Positions 1-7,642 of a stretch of 27,704 bases of DNA are shown piece after piece. Origin of the DNA: a virus; IMG/VR virus record IMGVR_UViG_3300033141_006260, positions 1 through 27,704 of that record. One strand, given 5' to 3'. Positions within the stretch are counted from its first letter, which is position 1, and the number at the start of each line of letters is the position of its first letter. The notes below the pieces were generated by a model. It did not search any database and had not been told where the DNA came from. It worked only from the letters and a program-made list of their open reading frames with translations. The translations under genes and the position numbers were made by a program.

Positions 1-1399
1 TAATACCCATACGTTGCTTAAGGATAATAATTTCTGCTACATTTTTATCTATATCGTCTATAGTATCTAGTTCGTCTTCATTAATATGCATATCTGATTC
101 ATCCTTCATATAATCATATTCATCATAATCATTATGAACGTTGATACCGTATGCTATATTGAATTTCAATGCTTTTTCCGGATTAAAGAAAGGTCGGTGT
201 ATACCAAATATTATGTCTGATATTTCTGTAAGAGCGTGTGCATTTTTTAAATCGTTCATAGTTGGTCTTTTATTACGCCTACGACTAACTTCTCGATTAA
301 TCTGTGCAACTAATATAAAATGTACAGCTAATTCTCTAGCAATAGCTTGTATCTCATTACACTTCTTTTCATAATCCCTAGCAAAATTATCGCTACCTTG
401 AAATTCTCTTAGTTTACCAAAAAGATCTATAGGTACTACTATATACCCACTTCCGCCTTTAGGATATAAAAAATCTTGTAACAGCATTATCTGTTCTTTC
501 ATACTTGCTATACTTTGCATGGGTTTATCGTTCAAAAATATTTTCTTATTTTTACGTAGTACTTTAATGCCATCCTCGTATATTTTTCTATCTACTTCAG
601 ATAAACGATCAGGGTGTTTTACAGTAGTTGTAATAGGTAAACGTGTATTAAAAGCTAATAATTTAGCAAATAAAGAAGTTGAATTCATTTCTAATGCAAA
701 TTGAGCAGAAGGTATACTTTTATGAGACAAATTTTTCATAATTGATAGACAAAAACTACTTTTTCCCATACCAGCTAGAGCTGTGATTGTAGTAATTTGT
801 CCAGGCTTAAAGCCTTCAGTAAGCAGCATATCGAGTTGGCTATATCCACAAGACCATTTATCCTTCTTATCCATCTTCGCTGCTTCAAATTGGTCCGCTA
901 CTGCATTTATATCCATAAATTCCATTTGTGTAGCAGAATAACTATTATCTATAATTTCTCTAGCATATTTTATAGATTCTTCTATATCTTTTATTGTAGT
1001 TTTAGAGTTTAAACATCTTTTATAGATAGAAGAAAACAACCATTTAAGTAAACGTATTTTAATATTATCTAAAACTAATTGTTCTATATGTATTTTTAAA
1101 TTTTCTTCAGGAACGGCAGTATAAGTATCCATCAATTGTAAAATAAAAGCATGATCTACATTTACCTTATATTCTGGAAATTGTTGTGTTTTTAATAAAA
1201 CTGTATCTATAGTAAATTCAAGATTCTCGGATAATATCTTATCTATTGCCCACATTATAGCTCTAAATTCTGTTGTACGAAATCTATCGTAAGATACTGT
1301 TCTTGTTATTAATGAATGTATATCTTTTTTTTGCAGAATACTAACTATAATTGTAGCTTCATTATCTGTATTAATAGGATATTCAATTATCTGTTCCAA
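1..1399 (-). CDS. dnaB: Replicative DNA helicase, DnaB family (3' end outside window)
   Basis: This is a hexameric 5'-3' replicative helicase that unwinds the fork ahead of the polymerase. About 466 codons are in the window and the frame runs off the left edge without a stop. I see a helical N-terminal part (about 1-110), a linker, and a RecA-fold motor. Walker A is GMGKSSF near residue 210-216, the ALEM element is near 235-238, Walker B is VVPIDLFG near 321-328, the AQINREVSRR stretch is near 365-374, and EISDIIFGIHRP and the KQRMG element are near 392-402 and 461-465. A strongly acidic stretch (about 423-452) lies between the last two and is longer than in typical DnaB. There is no ATG at the 5' end. 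I chose TTG because GGGA lies 6 nt upstream and the frame closes just above it. The gene follows an RHH gene by 20 nt and ends the replication block seen here. Confidence 0.93.
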   Translation of the reverse strand, partial: MEQIIEYPINTDNEATIIVSILQKKDIHSLITRTVSYDRFRTTEFRAIMWAIDKILSENLEFTIDTVLLKTQQFPEYKVNVDHAFILQLMDTYTAVPEENLKIHIEQLVLDNIKIRLLKWLFSSIYKRCLNSKTTIKDIEESIKYAREIIDNSYSATQMEFMDINAVADQFEAAKMDKKDKWSCGYSQLDMLLTEGFKPGQITTITALAGMGKSSFCLSIMKNLSHKSIPSAQFALEMNSTSLFAKLLAFNTRLPITTTVKHPDRLSEVDRKIYEDGIKVLRKNKKIFLNDKPMQSIASMKEQIMLLQDFLYPKGGSGYIVVPIDLFGKLREFQGSDNFARDYEKKCNEIQAIARELAVHFILVAQINREVSRRRNKRPTMNDLKNAHALTEISDIIFGIHRPFFNPEKALKFNIAYGINVHNDYDEYDYMKDESDMHINEDELDTIDDIDKNVAEIIILKQRMGI

Positions 1400-1419
1400 C
1401 AGCAGTCCCGTTAATTGTA

Positions 1420-1605
1420 TTATTTTAAAACAGATTTATCTATCGTTTTTATATCAAAAATATCGTCGAATTCACCATCAACAAATCTTACTATTAATTC
1501 TAGTAGAACTTCTTTAACCGTTACATCATAAAAATGACAACGATCTTTGAATTGATTTAAGACATATGAAGGAGCTGTTATATATATTCTTTGAATAGAA
1601 TTCAT
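1420..1605 (-). CDS. Small ribbon-helix-helix-like protein (61 aa)
   Basis: The pattern is that of a short RHH DNA-binding protein. A beta-strand-like start (QRIYITAPSYV) is followed by two helices (about 16-28 and 30-46) with the polar Thr-Val-Lys-Glu turn typical of the second helix. A short acidic tail (EFDDIFD) follows. RHH proteins bind operators as dimers and often regulate their own operon, so a phage regulator or adaptor is likely, but the target is unknown. The start overlaps the stop of the sigma factor gene (ATGA), so translation is probably coupled. It lies directly upstream of dnaB. Assignment rests on pattern only; it could also be a small protein-binding factor. Confidence 0.6.
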   Translation of the reverse strand: MNSIQRIYITAPSYVLNQFKDRCHFYDVTVKEVLLELIVRFVDGEFDDIFDIKTIDKSVLK

Positions 1606-2348
1606 GTTAATATTATTCCTGTACTGGATAATACATGACTACAATATTTGTTAGTACTAAAAAATATACAAAGTTCTCTTTTTATTTTATTAATTATTTC
1701 ATATACTGCATTATACGATATATTTAGCTGCCTAGCTATATCAGAACAACTATTTTTTCCTAAAAAATATTCTTCACATACTATTCTTACAGTATCACTT
1801 CGGGATTGTTTTTTAGATCTATGTTGAACAAATTTTGTATATTCCTTTGAAATCAAAAAAGCATTCAACCGATCAAACACTTGTTCGGAATCTGATAATA
1901 AAGGATCCACTATAACATATTCAGATACATTCACGGGTATATTAATGTTTCTATAATTAGATTCCTTCTCAGCCCACCTATTCATATGTTGTGGTAACAT
2001 TGTATTAATATAATAAGAAAAAGATGCTCTTTCTGGATCATATTTATCTAATAATACAAGAAACATTGAATATGTTTCTTGTAAAATATCTTCATAATCA
2101 ACTGTTGATTTTAATATATAGTATATTTTTGCTGAAACCTTTCGTATTAGAGGTTCATATAATTCTGTTATAAAACTAATTGCTTTATCCCGTCTCCGCT
2201 GTTTATATATACCAATATTTTGTATAATATTTATAGCATATTTAATAATATCATAAAGTTTAGTCGTCTCTTTATTAGTATTTTTATTAAAGTTCCTACT
2301 TAAATTTATACCTGTTTTATAAATAGCTTCATCTCGTTGAATGCACAT
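1602..2348 (-). CDS. Phage RNA polymerase sigma factor, sigma-70 superfamily
   Basis: The predicted role is to redirect host RNA polymerase to phage promoters, most likely middle or late ones. Region 2 is clear at about residues 60-130: DYEDILQETYSMF followed by LDKYDPERASFSYYINTML, matching the core-binding and -10 recognition helices of sigma-70 proteins. A C-terminal helix-turn-helix (about 185-230, SCSDIARQLNISYNAVYEII) fits region 4, which reads the -35 element. Regions 1.1 and 3 are absent or very short, as in ECF-type and phage sigma factors. The 248-residue length is normal for this group. Start choice is awkward: the ATG at 2348 has no well-placed ribosome site, whereas a nearby short ORF does. 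The gene lies downstream of the SF2 helicase and upstream of an RHH gene and dnaB. Confidence 0.82.
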   Translation of the reverse strand: MCIQRDEAIYKTGINLSRNFNKNTNKETTKLYDIIKYAINIIQNIGIYKQRRRDKAISFITELYEPLIRKVSAKIYYILKSTVDYEDILQETYSMFLVLLDKYDPERASFSYYINTMLPQHMNRWAEKESNYRNINIPVNVSEYVIVDPLLSDSEQVFDRLNAFLISKEYTKFVQHRSKKQSRSDTVRIVCEEYFLGKNSCSDIARQLNISYNAVYEIINKIKRELCIFFSTNKYCSHVLSSTGIILT

Positions 2349-2358
2349 ATATCAGCAT
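2329..2358 (-). other. Possible 9-codon leader ORF overlapping the sigma factor start
   Basis: An ATG at 2358 sits 6 nt after a perfect AAGGAG and opens a nine-codon frame (MLIYVHSTR) that stops with TGA at 2329. It overlaps the start of the sigma factor gene in another frame. The sigma ATG (2348) is 16 nt from the same ribosome site, too far for efficient direct initiation, and its frame is closed just upstream by a TGA. The short frame may be a leader peptide for translational coupling, part of a frameshifted start, or a sign of a base error. Confidence 0.4.
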
Positions 2359-2364
2359 AACAAT

Positions 2365-2370
2365 CTCCTT
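2365..2370 (-). promoter_or_regulatory. Strong Shine-Dalgarno site upstream of the sigma factor region
   Basis: The minus strand reads AAGGAG here (within AAAAGGAGAT). It is well placed for the ATG at 2358 (6-nt spacer) and poorly placed for the sigma factor ATG at 2348. Confidence 0.6.
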
Positions 2371-2405
2371 TTATATCCAATCATACGATGGCTTATAGTT
2401 CTACA

Positions 2406-2417
2406 ATTCTTAAGAAT
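2406..2417. repeat. 12-bp perfect palindrome between helicase and sigma factor genes
   Basis: ATTCTTAAGAAT reads the same on both strands. It lies just after the helicase stop codon in the 70-nt gap before the sigma factor, one of the longer gaps in the block. It could be an operator for one of the RHH proteins, or chance in AT-rich DNA. No loop or T-run is present, so a terminator is unlikely. Confidence 0.35.
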
Positions 2418-2418
2418 C

Positions 2419-4296
2419 CTAATCACTTTTATAATAGCGTTTTATTAATTCATCATAATACCTATATCGCCTTGTTGCTATATATTTTAATAAATATTTC
2501 TTAGTAGTTCCTTCTATAAGATACATTAAATTATCACAAAAATCAACTACAACTGGTAATAATTTATTATCATATGTTCTACGAATCCTACCAATCTGCT
2601 GTTCTACCTTATGTAAATTAGACGTGGGATATGTCAAGAAAATTACAGATAATCGTGGCAAATCTAAACCTTCAGATGCAATCTTATCCATTGCTATTAT
2701 ACAATCAATAGAATCATCTTTTTTTACATCATCCCACTTGATACGTTTTCTAGTCTCACCTATAAGTAAAACTACCTTATATCCCTTCTCAGTTAAAGCC
2801 TTATATAATAATTTACTGTGTTTTACTCTAGAACTTAATACCAATGGAAAATGGTTCATATTGATATACTCGATAATGTGCTTGATAATCAAATCATTTC
2901 TCTTATCGTCTGTAGCAAGCATATTATATAACTTTACAAAGTCAACAACATTTTCTTTTCTAGATCCTGTCCATCTATACGCTGTAGGTATAGATTTCTC
3001 GATATTTGTATTTATAACTTTATATGTAAATGGCAAAATTCTTTTTTTTAATTTATGTGCCTTAATCTGAATCAATAGTTTACCTATAACATCATAAGTC
3101 AAAAGCTCCTTCTGATCTTTACGCTTAACTGTTCCACTTATACCTATTCTATATTTTGCAGGAATATTATTAACTACAGCTAAAAACATCTTAGCAGGTA
3201 AATGTTGTACTTCATCTATAATAACCATTCCAAACTTTTCAAAAAAATTGGGTGTTTCCGTATAAACATTATACAAAGTATTTATGATACCTACTATAAC
3301 ACTACCATCCTTCTTTTGATCTCCATTATACTCACCTAATGTATAAGAACCCTTTAACCGTTTTTTTATCTCAGTCGACCACTGACTGGCCAATCGATGT
3401 TCGTGTACTATTATAAGAGTGGGTTGTTTGATTTGGCTAATTAAACCTAACATAGCTACTGTATTATGTGTTACAGTCAAATCATCTAATAAAAATCTAT
3501 GATTTCCATTAATTACAAATCCAAAATAATCACCTGTATCTTTTTCTTTCCTCACAGAAAAATTACTATACGTATATTGTATATTTTGTCTACTATTTAA
3601 AGAAGATTCCTGTAGATTTATATATTTAAAATGTTTATAATACGAATATGATTGCATATATGTATCAAGTGGCACATCAATCGTCGAATTTGATAAACCT
3701 ATAGTTAATATATGATCTTTATTACAAACAAATGAAAAACCTGTGTCTTCGTTTGTTATCCTATATAGCTCTCCTTTACCTCTACTTGCTTTGATAACTT
3801 TACGCGGAGTTAAATCATCTCCCATTAACATATCATCTTGTACAATGTCCTGTACCTTTTTTATACTACCGTTATACATTAGTACTTTTGTGTTATAGCC
3901 TAAACATTTTCCTCCCCCAGGACTCATCTCAATTAAACCCCCGTCATTTTGTATAAGGGTCTGTATAATTGTACGCTGAGTATCTTCTAGTACAGTATCA
4001 CATAATGAAATATTTAACATATCATGAACTACTCTTTTATCTTGAATATCTAGAGGTATTCTATGTGTATCATAAAATTCTATAACCTTATATATCCCAC
4101 CACGAGGTATTTGTAAAACTTTATGAACATTATCTAGCCTATAATGATACAAATAGGTAGGAATATCCTTAGTAGATAGTTTTAATTTCTTCTTTTGGAA
4201 TATCTCTGGATTTTTATATGTAAATAGTTCACATAGACTATTTATATTATAACCCAATTCTTCCGTATTTATGTAAATTTTGTCCCGAATGATCAT
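2419..4296 (-). CDS. SF2 DNA helicase (UvsW/XPB-like) with a P-loop intein
   Basis: The product is an ATP-dependent DNA translocase of superfamily 2, probably acting in fork remodelling or recombination like T4 UvsW. The 625-codon precursor contains a 148-residue intein (131-278) that splits Walker A (SPGGGK before it, TVAML after it). The spliced protein would be about 477 residues. Other motifs are Ia (LIIVHEHRLASQW, about 293-305), DEVQ box (IIDEVQHLP, 359-367), motif III (GISGT, about 385-389), motif V (AMDKIASEGLDLP, about 535-547) and motif VI (QQIGRIRRT, about 566-574). The ATG is preceded by AAGGAAGA about 6 nt upstream and overlaps the end of an RHH gene by 50 nt. It cannot bind ATP normally until the intein is removed. 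UvsW-like is inferred from motif spacing and phage context; other SF2 subfamilies are possible. Confidence 0.88.
   Translation of the reverse strand: MIIRDKIYINTEELGYNINSLCELFTYKNPEIFQKKKLKLSTKDIPTYLYHYRLDNVHKVLQIPRGGIYKVIEFYDTHRIPLDIQDKRVVHDMLNISLCDTVLEDTQRTIIQTLIQNDGGLIEMSPGGGKCLGYNTKVLMYNGSIKKVQDIVQDDMLMGDDLTPRKVIKASRGKGELYRITNEDTGFSFVCNKDHILTIGLSNSTIDVPLDTYMQSYSYYKHFKYINLQESSLNSRQNIQYTYSNFSVRKEKDTGDYFGFVINGNHRFLLDDLTVTHNTVAMLGLISQIKQPTLIIVHEHRLASQWSTEIKKRLKGSYTLGEYNGDQKKDGSVIVGIINTLYNVYTETPNFFEKFGMVIIDEVQHLPAKMFLAVVNNIPAKYRIGISGTVKRKDQKELLTYDVIGKLLIQIKAHKLKKRILPFTYKVINTNIEKSIPTAYRWTGSRKENVVDFVKLYNMLATDDKRNDLIIKHIIEYINMNHFPLVLSSRVKHSKLLYKALTEKGYKVVLLIGETRKRIKWDDVKKDDSIDCIIAMDKIASEGLDLPRLSVIFLTYPTSNLHKVEQQIGRIRRTYDNKLLPVVVDFCDNLMYLIEGTTKKYLLKYIATRRYRYYDELIKRYYKSD
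3463..3906 (-). mobile_element. Mini-intein (148 aa) in the helicase Walker A motif
   Basis: The sequence begins with Cys131 (CLGYNTKVLM) and ends at His-Asn 277-278, followed by Thr279 as the +1 nucleophile. This gives the canonical Cys...His-Asn/Thr splice chemistry. Block B appears as CNKDH (about 61-65 of the intein), where the usual Thr of TxxH is Asn. The C-terminal block includes GNHRFLLDDLTVTHN. It is too short for a homing endonuclease and none is seen. The insertion point, between Lys and Thr of GGGKT, is a classic intein site because the codons are conserved. Confidence 0.9.
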
Positions 4297-4477
4297 CTAA
4301 ATCTTCCTTTTCAAAGTTATCTAGAAAAAACAACAAAGCCTTCATCATGACCTCTGCATATGATAAAGTCTCACCAAACTGTTCATACCATTGTGTACGT
4401 ATCTTGTTTTGTAATTTTTTGAAGAGTTTGACATCCTTCACATAAATATTTAAGCGTGTAGTTTTTCCATCTAGCAT
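4247..4477 (-). CDS. Small RHH-like DNA-binding protein next to the tubulin gene
   Basis: A 76-residue protein whose N-terminus (KTTRLNIYVKDVKLFKKLQN) fits an RHH beta strand and first helix. The next stretch (TLSYAEVMMKALLFFLDNF) fits the second helix with a Ser-Tyr-Ala-Glu cap. The tail is acidic. RHH dimers bind short repeats, as in ParR and CopG-type proteins. It lies 13 nt downstream of the tubulin-like gene, with a good ribosome site (AAAGGAT), and overlaps the helicase gene by 50 nt. A role as a tubulin adaptor, by analogy with TubR of TubZRC systems, is only inferred; TubR itself is a winged-helix protein. It could simply be a transcription regulator. Confidence 0.55.
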   Translation of the reverse strand: MLDGKTTRLNIYVKDVKLFKKLQNKIRTQWYEQFGETLSYAEVMMKALLFFLDNFEKEDLDDHSGQNLHKYGRIGL

Positions 4478-4490
4478 AATTTATATCCTT

Positions 4491-5567
4491 TTACAAATCA
4501 AAATCATCATCAATAGTAGTTTCTATCTCATCTAGATCTATTGAATCTTCTTTATTCTTTTTGATGGTATGTCTTTCAAAATCTCTTTTTAGATTTTTAA
4601 TCTTAGACTTTAATATTTTAGGCAATTTCAATCCAGCACTCATAATAGTTACTCTTATTGATTTACTTAAAGCAGGATCAGAAAACATACCAATACGAGC
4701 CATCGAACTACCAAAAACTTTTTTAGATATTGTAAATATTCTCGATGCAAATTCAGTATAGCCTCCTCGAACAGGTACATCTATATTTAATAAATAAAAA
4801 AGAGTATCTTTATAATTATAACCAGATATCAATAAAGGTTCAAATAATTTCTGCTGTAATTCATCATCTGATAAATTCAGTGCAGCAGGAAGTTGAAAAT
4901 ATATATCTCGTACGTCCAATAGACCTTTTCCGTACTGAAAAATCCTAGAAAGCTCTCCTCTATCTATCGAACCTATACCAGTATGACTGATTTTATTATC
5001 TCTTAAGAGATCAAAGGCACTATAAATCCTAGCAAATATATAATAATTAATACGACGCCACCACTCTGCACTAATACCTACTTTTTTTATTAAGAATTCA
5101 TTATCAGCGAGTATATATAAACTTTTATCTATATCTTTTAATTCTTTGAGTCCTTTAATCGCATTATCTGTATCTAGAATACCTGCTAACTTGGGTGGTA
5201 GTGTTGCAATCACACCAACTCTACATTTTTTTGATTTTGCATATTCTAAGGAAGGTAAAATCATACCACCACCTGTGCCTCCACCTAAACCTAAGACAAA
5301 AATATTAAGTACATTTGAGTTAAGATGTATATCCATAAAATTAGTAAACTTTCCAAAATTGCGCTCTAGAATGAACCTACCCTTTGCTGGACTACGACCA
5401 CTACCTGTAGTACCTAACATTAATACCCGATTTGAGGTAGTATTAAAATTACGCATATCTACAGAATCTGTATTAATATAAAATACTTTGAAACCTTTGT
5501 CCTCAAACTCTTTACTTATACGACAACCACATTGTCCTAGGGCAAAAATATTAAACATATTTGTCAT
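4491..5567 (-). CDS. Tubulin/FtsZ-superfamily GTPase (TubZ/PhuZ-like)
   Basis: This is a predicted filament-forming GTPase, which in phages and plasmids moves or positions DNA or phage nuclei (TubZ, PhuZ). The N-terminal nucleotide loop is LGQCGCRI (10-17), and INTDSVD (31-37) matches the FtsZ region after strand 2. The tubulin signature GGGTGGG is at 95-101 (GGGTGTG in most FtsZ). TDNAIKGLKEL and DKSLYILADNEFL (about 133-159) match the conserved NA and Asp-Asn parts. SIDRGELSRIF (200-210) is the best candidate for the catalytic T7 loop (Asp202, Glu205). The C-terminus has a basic stretch followed by a very acidic tail (DLDEIETTIDDDFDL). At 358 residues it is in the family range. The start overlaps the previous stop (TAATG). 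Subfamily placement is not certain. Confidence 0.85.
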   Translation of the reverse strand: MTNMFNIFALGQCGCRISKEFEDKGFKVFYINTDSVDMRNFNTTSNRVLMLGTTGSGRSPAKGRFILERNFGKFTNFMDIHLNSNVLNIFVLGLGGGTGGGMILPSLEYAKSKKCRVGVIATLPPKLAGILDTDNAIKGLKELKDIDKSLYILADNEFLIKKVGISAEWWRRINYYIFARIYSAFDLLRDNKISHTGIGSIDRGELSRIFQYGKGLLDVRDIYFQLPAALNLSDDELQQKLFEPLLISGYNYKDTLFYLLNIDVPVRGGYTEFASRIFTISKKVFGSSMARIGMFSDPALSKSIRVTIMSAGLKLPKILKSKIKNLKRDFERHTIKKNKEDSIDLDEIETTIDDDFDL

Positions 5568-6004
5568 TATCTCATCCTCTCAATTAATTTTAATGTTGAT
5601 ATATAATGTAATGTTAATTTACTGCATGTATCTATGTATTTACAATCAATACAGCGTATTATCTTCTGCACATATTTTTTTGCTAAATCCTTTTTGTGCT
5701 GCTCAATTTTCATAGCACCATTAATATGCAATGCATATTTACTCAAATAAGAGGGTACTGGTAGCTTACCAGTAGCTTTCACAATAAGTTTAGATAAAAC
5801 AGTTGGATCTATGTTCTCGGGAGGTGTGTTTTTTGTTACACACAAAATATCTTCTATATCATAATCCATTTCGTGTAATAATAATGGAGGAATCATATTA
5901 CCAAAACAAGAAGGTATTTTTTTATCCTTCAGATATTTTTCTATATAAGATTCTATTGATGTTCCTATTGCATTTACATTAATTTTTATTTTCACGATAA
6001 TCAA
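5567..6004 (-). CDS. Unknown protein with C-terminal Cys cluster, between primase and tubulin genes
   Basis: I do not recognise this 145-residue protein. It is mixed charged and helical, without a membrane segment, and has a Cys cluster near the C-terminus (CIDCKYIDTC, about 117-126) that could hold a metal or a small knuckle. The frame opens with TTG at 6004, only 2 nt after AAGGA. A GTG at 5995 (11 nt after it) is an alternative that would remove three residues. The gene overlaps the primase end by 26 nt and is coupled to the tubulin gene by TAATG, so a replication or tubulin-linked role is possible. Confidence 0.6.
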   Translation of the reverse strand: MIIVKIKINVNAIGTSIESYIEKYLKDKKIPSCFGNMIPPLLLHEMDYDIEDILCVTKNTPPENIDPTVLSKLIVKATGKLPVPSYLSKYALHINGAMKIEQHKKDLAKKYVQKIIRCIDCKYIDTCSKLTLHYISTLKLIERMR

Positions 6005-6929
6005 AATCCTTCAAATTATGTTTTTTTAAAATTAAATATTCTTCCCATGAATATAATGCTTGTAGAGATGCTTCTATTTCCTCTTTAGTAGACTCTCCCG
6101 CATCTTTTCTATATGGAGGTAGTACACCTACCTTTATATCAAGAGTATGAATAAGAGGTGATATTCTTTCTACTAAACGTATACCTCCCGGATCATTATC
6201 TGGTATAATAATAAGTCTCTTAAACTTCTTTAACAGATTCAATTGATCCTTTGTAACACTATTGGTCATACAAGCTATAGCTTGTCTACCTGTATGTTTT
6301 ACAGATATACAATCAAAAATACCCTCTACTATACATACAGTATCATAATTTTTAACAAAATCTATCCCAGCAAATAAACCACCCTTAGGTTTTTTCGCTG
6401 TTATTTTTCCATTCCCATATGGACTACGCAGAAAATAATTACATAATTTCTTATCCTGATATAATGGAAATAAAATCCATCCTGTATAAGTATTACCGGT
6501 AACTACTGAAATAGACCACTCTTCAATATCATCACGTGTGACACCTCGTTTGGTTAAATAAGGATGTTCATATAATTTCCTATGAGAAGGAAGTTTAAAG
6601 TCATTTTGTACATTCTCCTTTTTATAATCAAAAAATATATTATCATATATACTATTCTTTATTTCATATCCTACAATATATTTACGTAAAAAGATATACG
6701 CATCGATATTCTCAATACCGAAATGATGTAATAGTTTATATATATTTCCCTTGTAACCACAACCAAAACAGTGAAATATACCTAATTTTTTATGTATACC
6801 CATTGATGGTTTACGTTCAGCATGATCCGGATTTAAACAAGTAATAGCCCATGATTTCTGAGACAAATTTTTGTATTTTATTCCCAGATCTTGTAATATC
6901 CTAGCAACATCGTATCGTATTTCATCCAT
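5979..6929 (-). CDS. DnaG-type DNA primase (zinc finger plus TOPRIM)
   Basis: The enzyme makes RNA primers for the lagging strand. The N-terminal CHC2 zinc finger is visible as Cys31, His36, Cys54 and Cys57 (CLNPDH ... FHCFGC). It is followed by a linker and the TOPRIM catalytic fold: VEGIFDCISV (201-210, Glu202 as the catalytic acid) and IPDNDPGG (242-249, the Asp-x-Asp metal pair). At 316 residues it is about half the length of bacterial DnaG and lacks the DnaB-binding C-terminal domain, as is common in phages. It starts 2 nt after the helicase loader stop. DnaB and a DnaC-like loader are in the same block, so a primosome is complete here. Confidence 0.92.
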   Translation of the reverse strand: MDEIRYDVARILQDLGIKYKNLSQKSWAITCLNPDHAERKPSMGIHKKLGIFHCFGCGYKGNIYKLLHHFGIENIDAYIFLRKYIVGYEIKNSIYDNIFFDYKKENVQNDFKLPSHRKLYEHPYLTKRGVTRDDIEEWSISVVTGNTYTGWILFPLYQDKKLCNYFLRSPYGNGKITAKKPKGGLFAGIDFVKNYDTVCIVEGIFDCISVKHTGRQAIACMTNSVTKDQLNLLKKFKRLIIIPDNDPGGIRLVERISPLIHTLDIKVGVLPPYRKDAGESTKEEIEASLQALYSWEEYLILKKHNLKDFDYRENKN

Positions 6930-6931
6930 CG

Positions 6932-7642
6932 CTATTTTACGAATTGAATAGATCCTTTAAAGTTTAAAGAAACACTTTTTGCTCTATTTAAAATAATTTT
7001 ACACTGTTGATAATTTGTATCTATTCTATCTATAGATACATTAGAAGTACAAATTATATATTTACCACCTGACAAAATCTTGTCAAGCCAATTGAATAAA
7101 CTCACTTGTATATATTCTTTTCCATAAGAGGATCTGCTATTATCGAATGCGTCGTCTATTAAATATACAGAAAAAGTATCTAATTGCGTTAACACTGAAG
7201 TTTTATTTTCAAAATTGGTGAACATCTCCAATAGATCTTGCATTTTTATAAAAATTCCTTTTAAACCATAATCAATTAATCTATATAGTAAAATGGATGC
7301 AATAGTTGTATGACCTGCATTAGGATCTATACCCCATATCCATACAATTTGAAAATTGTCAATAAATTTCTTTGGATTCTCTATAAATGCACAAACAATA
7401 TCTATATATCGTTTATTATATTTATAGATTTGTTCATTTTTAAGTATAGGTAGTTGCATATATGATTCCATTGTATAGTCCCAATACATTTTTGGGATAT
7501 TGGCTTTTGATAATTTATTCTCACGGATTTTATATAAATCTGTATTTATTTTACATTTACAAGGTACGTATACTTCTTCACCAGATACATCATCATATTC
7601 AATAATATATCTTTTATTCTTACAGAGTTCACAATTTTTCAT
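6932..7642 (-). CDS. DnaC/DnaI-like helicase loader with altered P-loop
   Basis: This is a predicted AAA+ protein that loads DnaB onto DNA. The N-terminus has a four-Cys zinc site (Cys4, Cys7, Cys28, Cys30) as in DnaI-type loaders. The ATPase core follows: VWIWGIDPNAGHTT at 100-113 in the Walker A position, VYLIDDAFD (159-167) as Walker B, YIICTSN near 195-201 as sensor 1 and a possible Arg finger at LNRAK. The Walker A lysine is replaced by His111 and the glycine spacing is altered, so ATP binding may be weak or absent. It lies between a nuclease gene (4-nt overlap) and the primase, which supports the loader call. A structural ATPase relative is the alternative. Confidence 0.75.
   Translation of the reverse strand: MKNCELCKNKRYIIEYDDVSGEEVYVPCKCKINTDLYKIRENKLSKANIPKMYWDYTMESYMQLPILKNEQIYKYNKRYIDIVCAFIENPKKFIDNFQIVWIWGIDPNAGHTTIASILLYRLIDYGLKGIFIKMQDLLEMFTNFENKTSVLTQLDTFSVYLIDDAFDNSRSSYGKEYIQVSLFNWLDKILSGGKYIICTSNVSIDRIDTNYQQCKIILNRAKSVSLNFKGSIQFVK

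Noticed and set aside
2624-3070. 148-codon open frame on the plus strand
   Set aside because: It lies antisense inside the SF2 helicase gene, whose motifs are clear, and its translation shows no domain pattern.
5146-5481. 111-codon plus-strand frame rich in Pro
   Set aside because: It is antisense to the GGGTGGG region of the tubulin gene; the Pro run mirrors the Gly codons.
4491-5567. Claim that this is a nucleus-forming jumbo phage because of the tubulin
   Set aside because: No shell protein or multi-subunit RNA polymerase is in the window; a TubZ-type role is equally possible.
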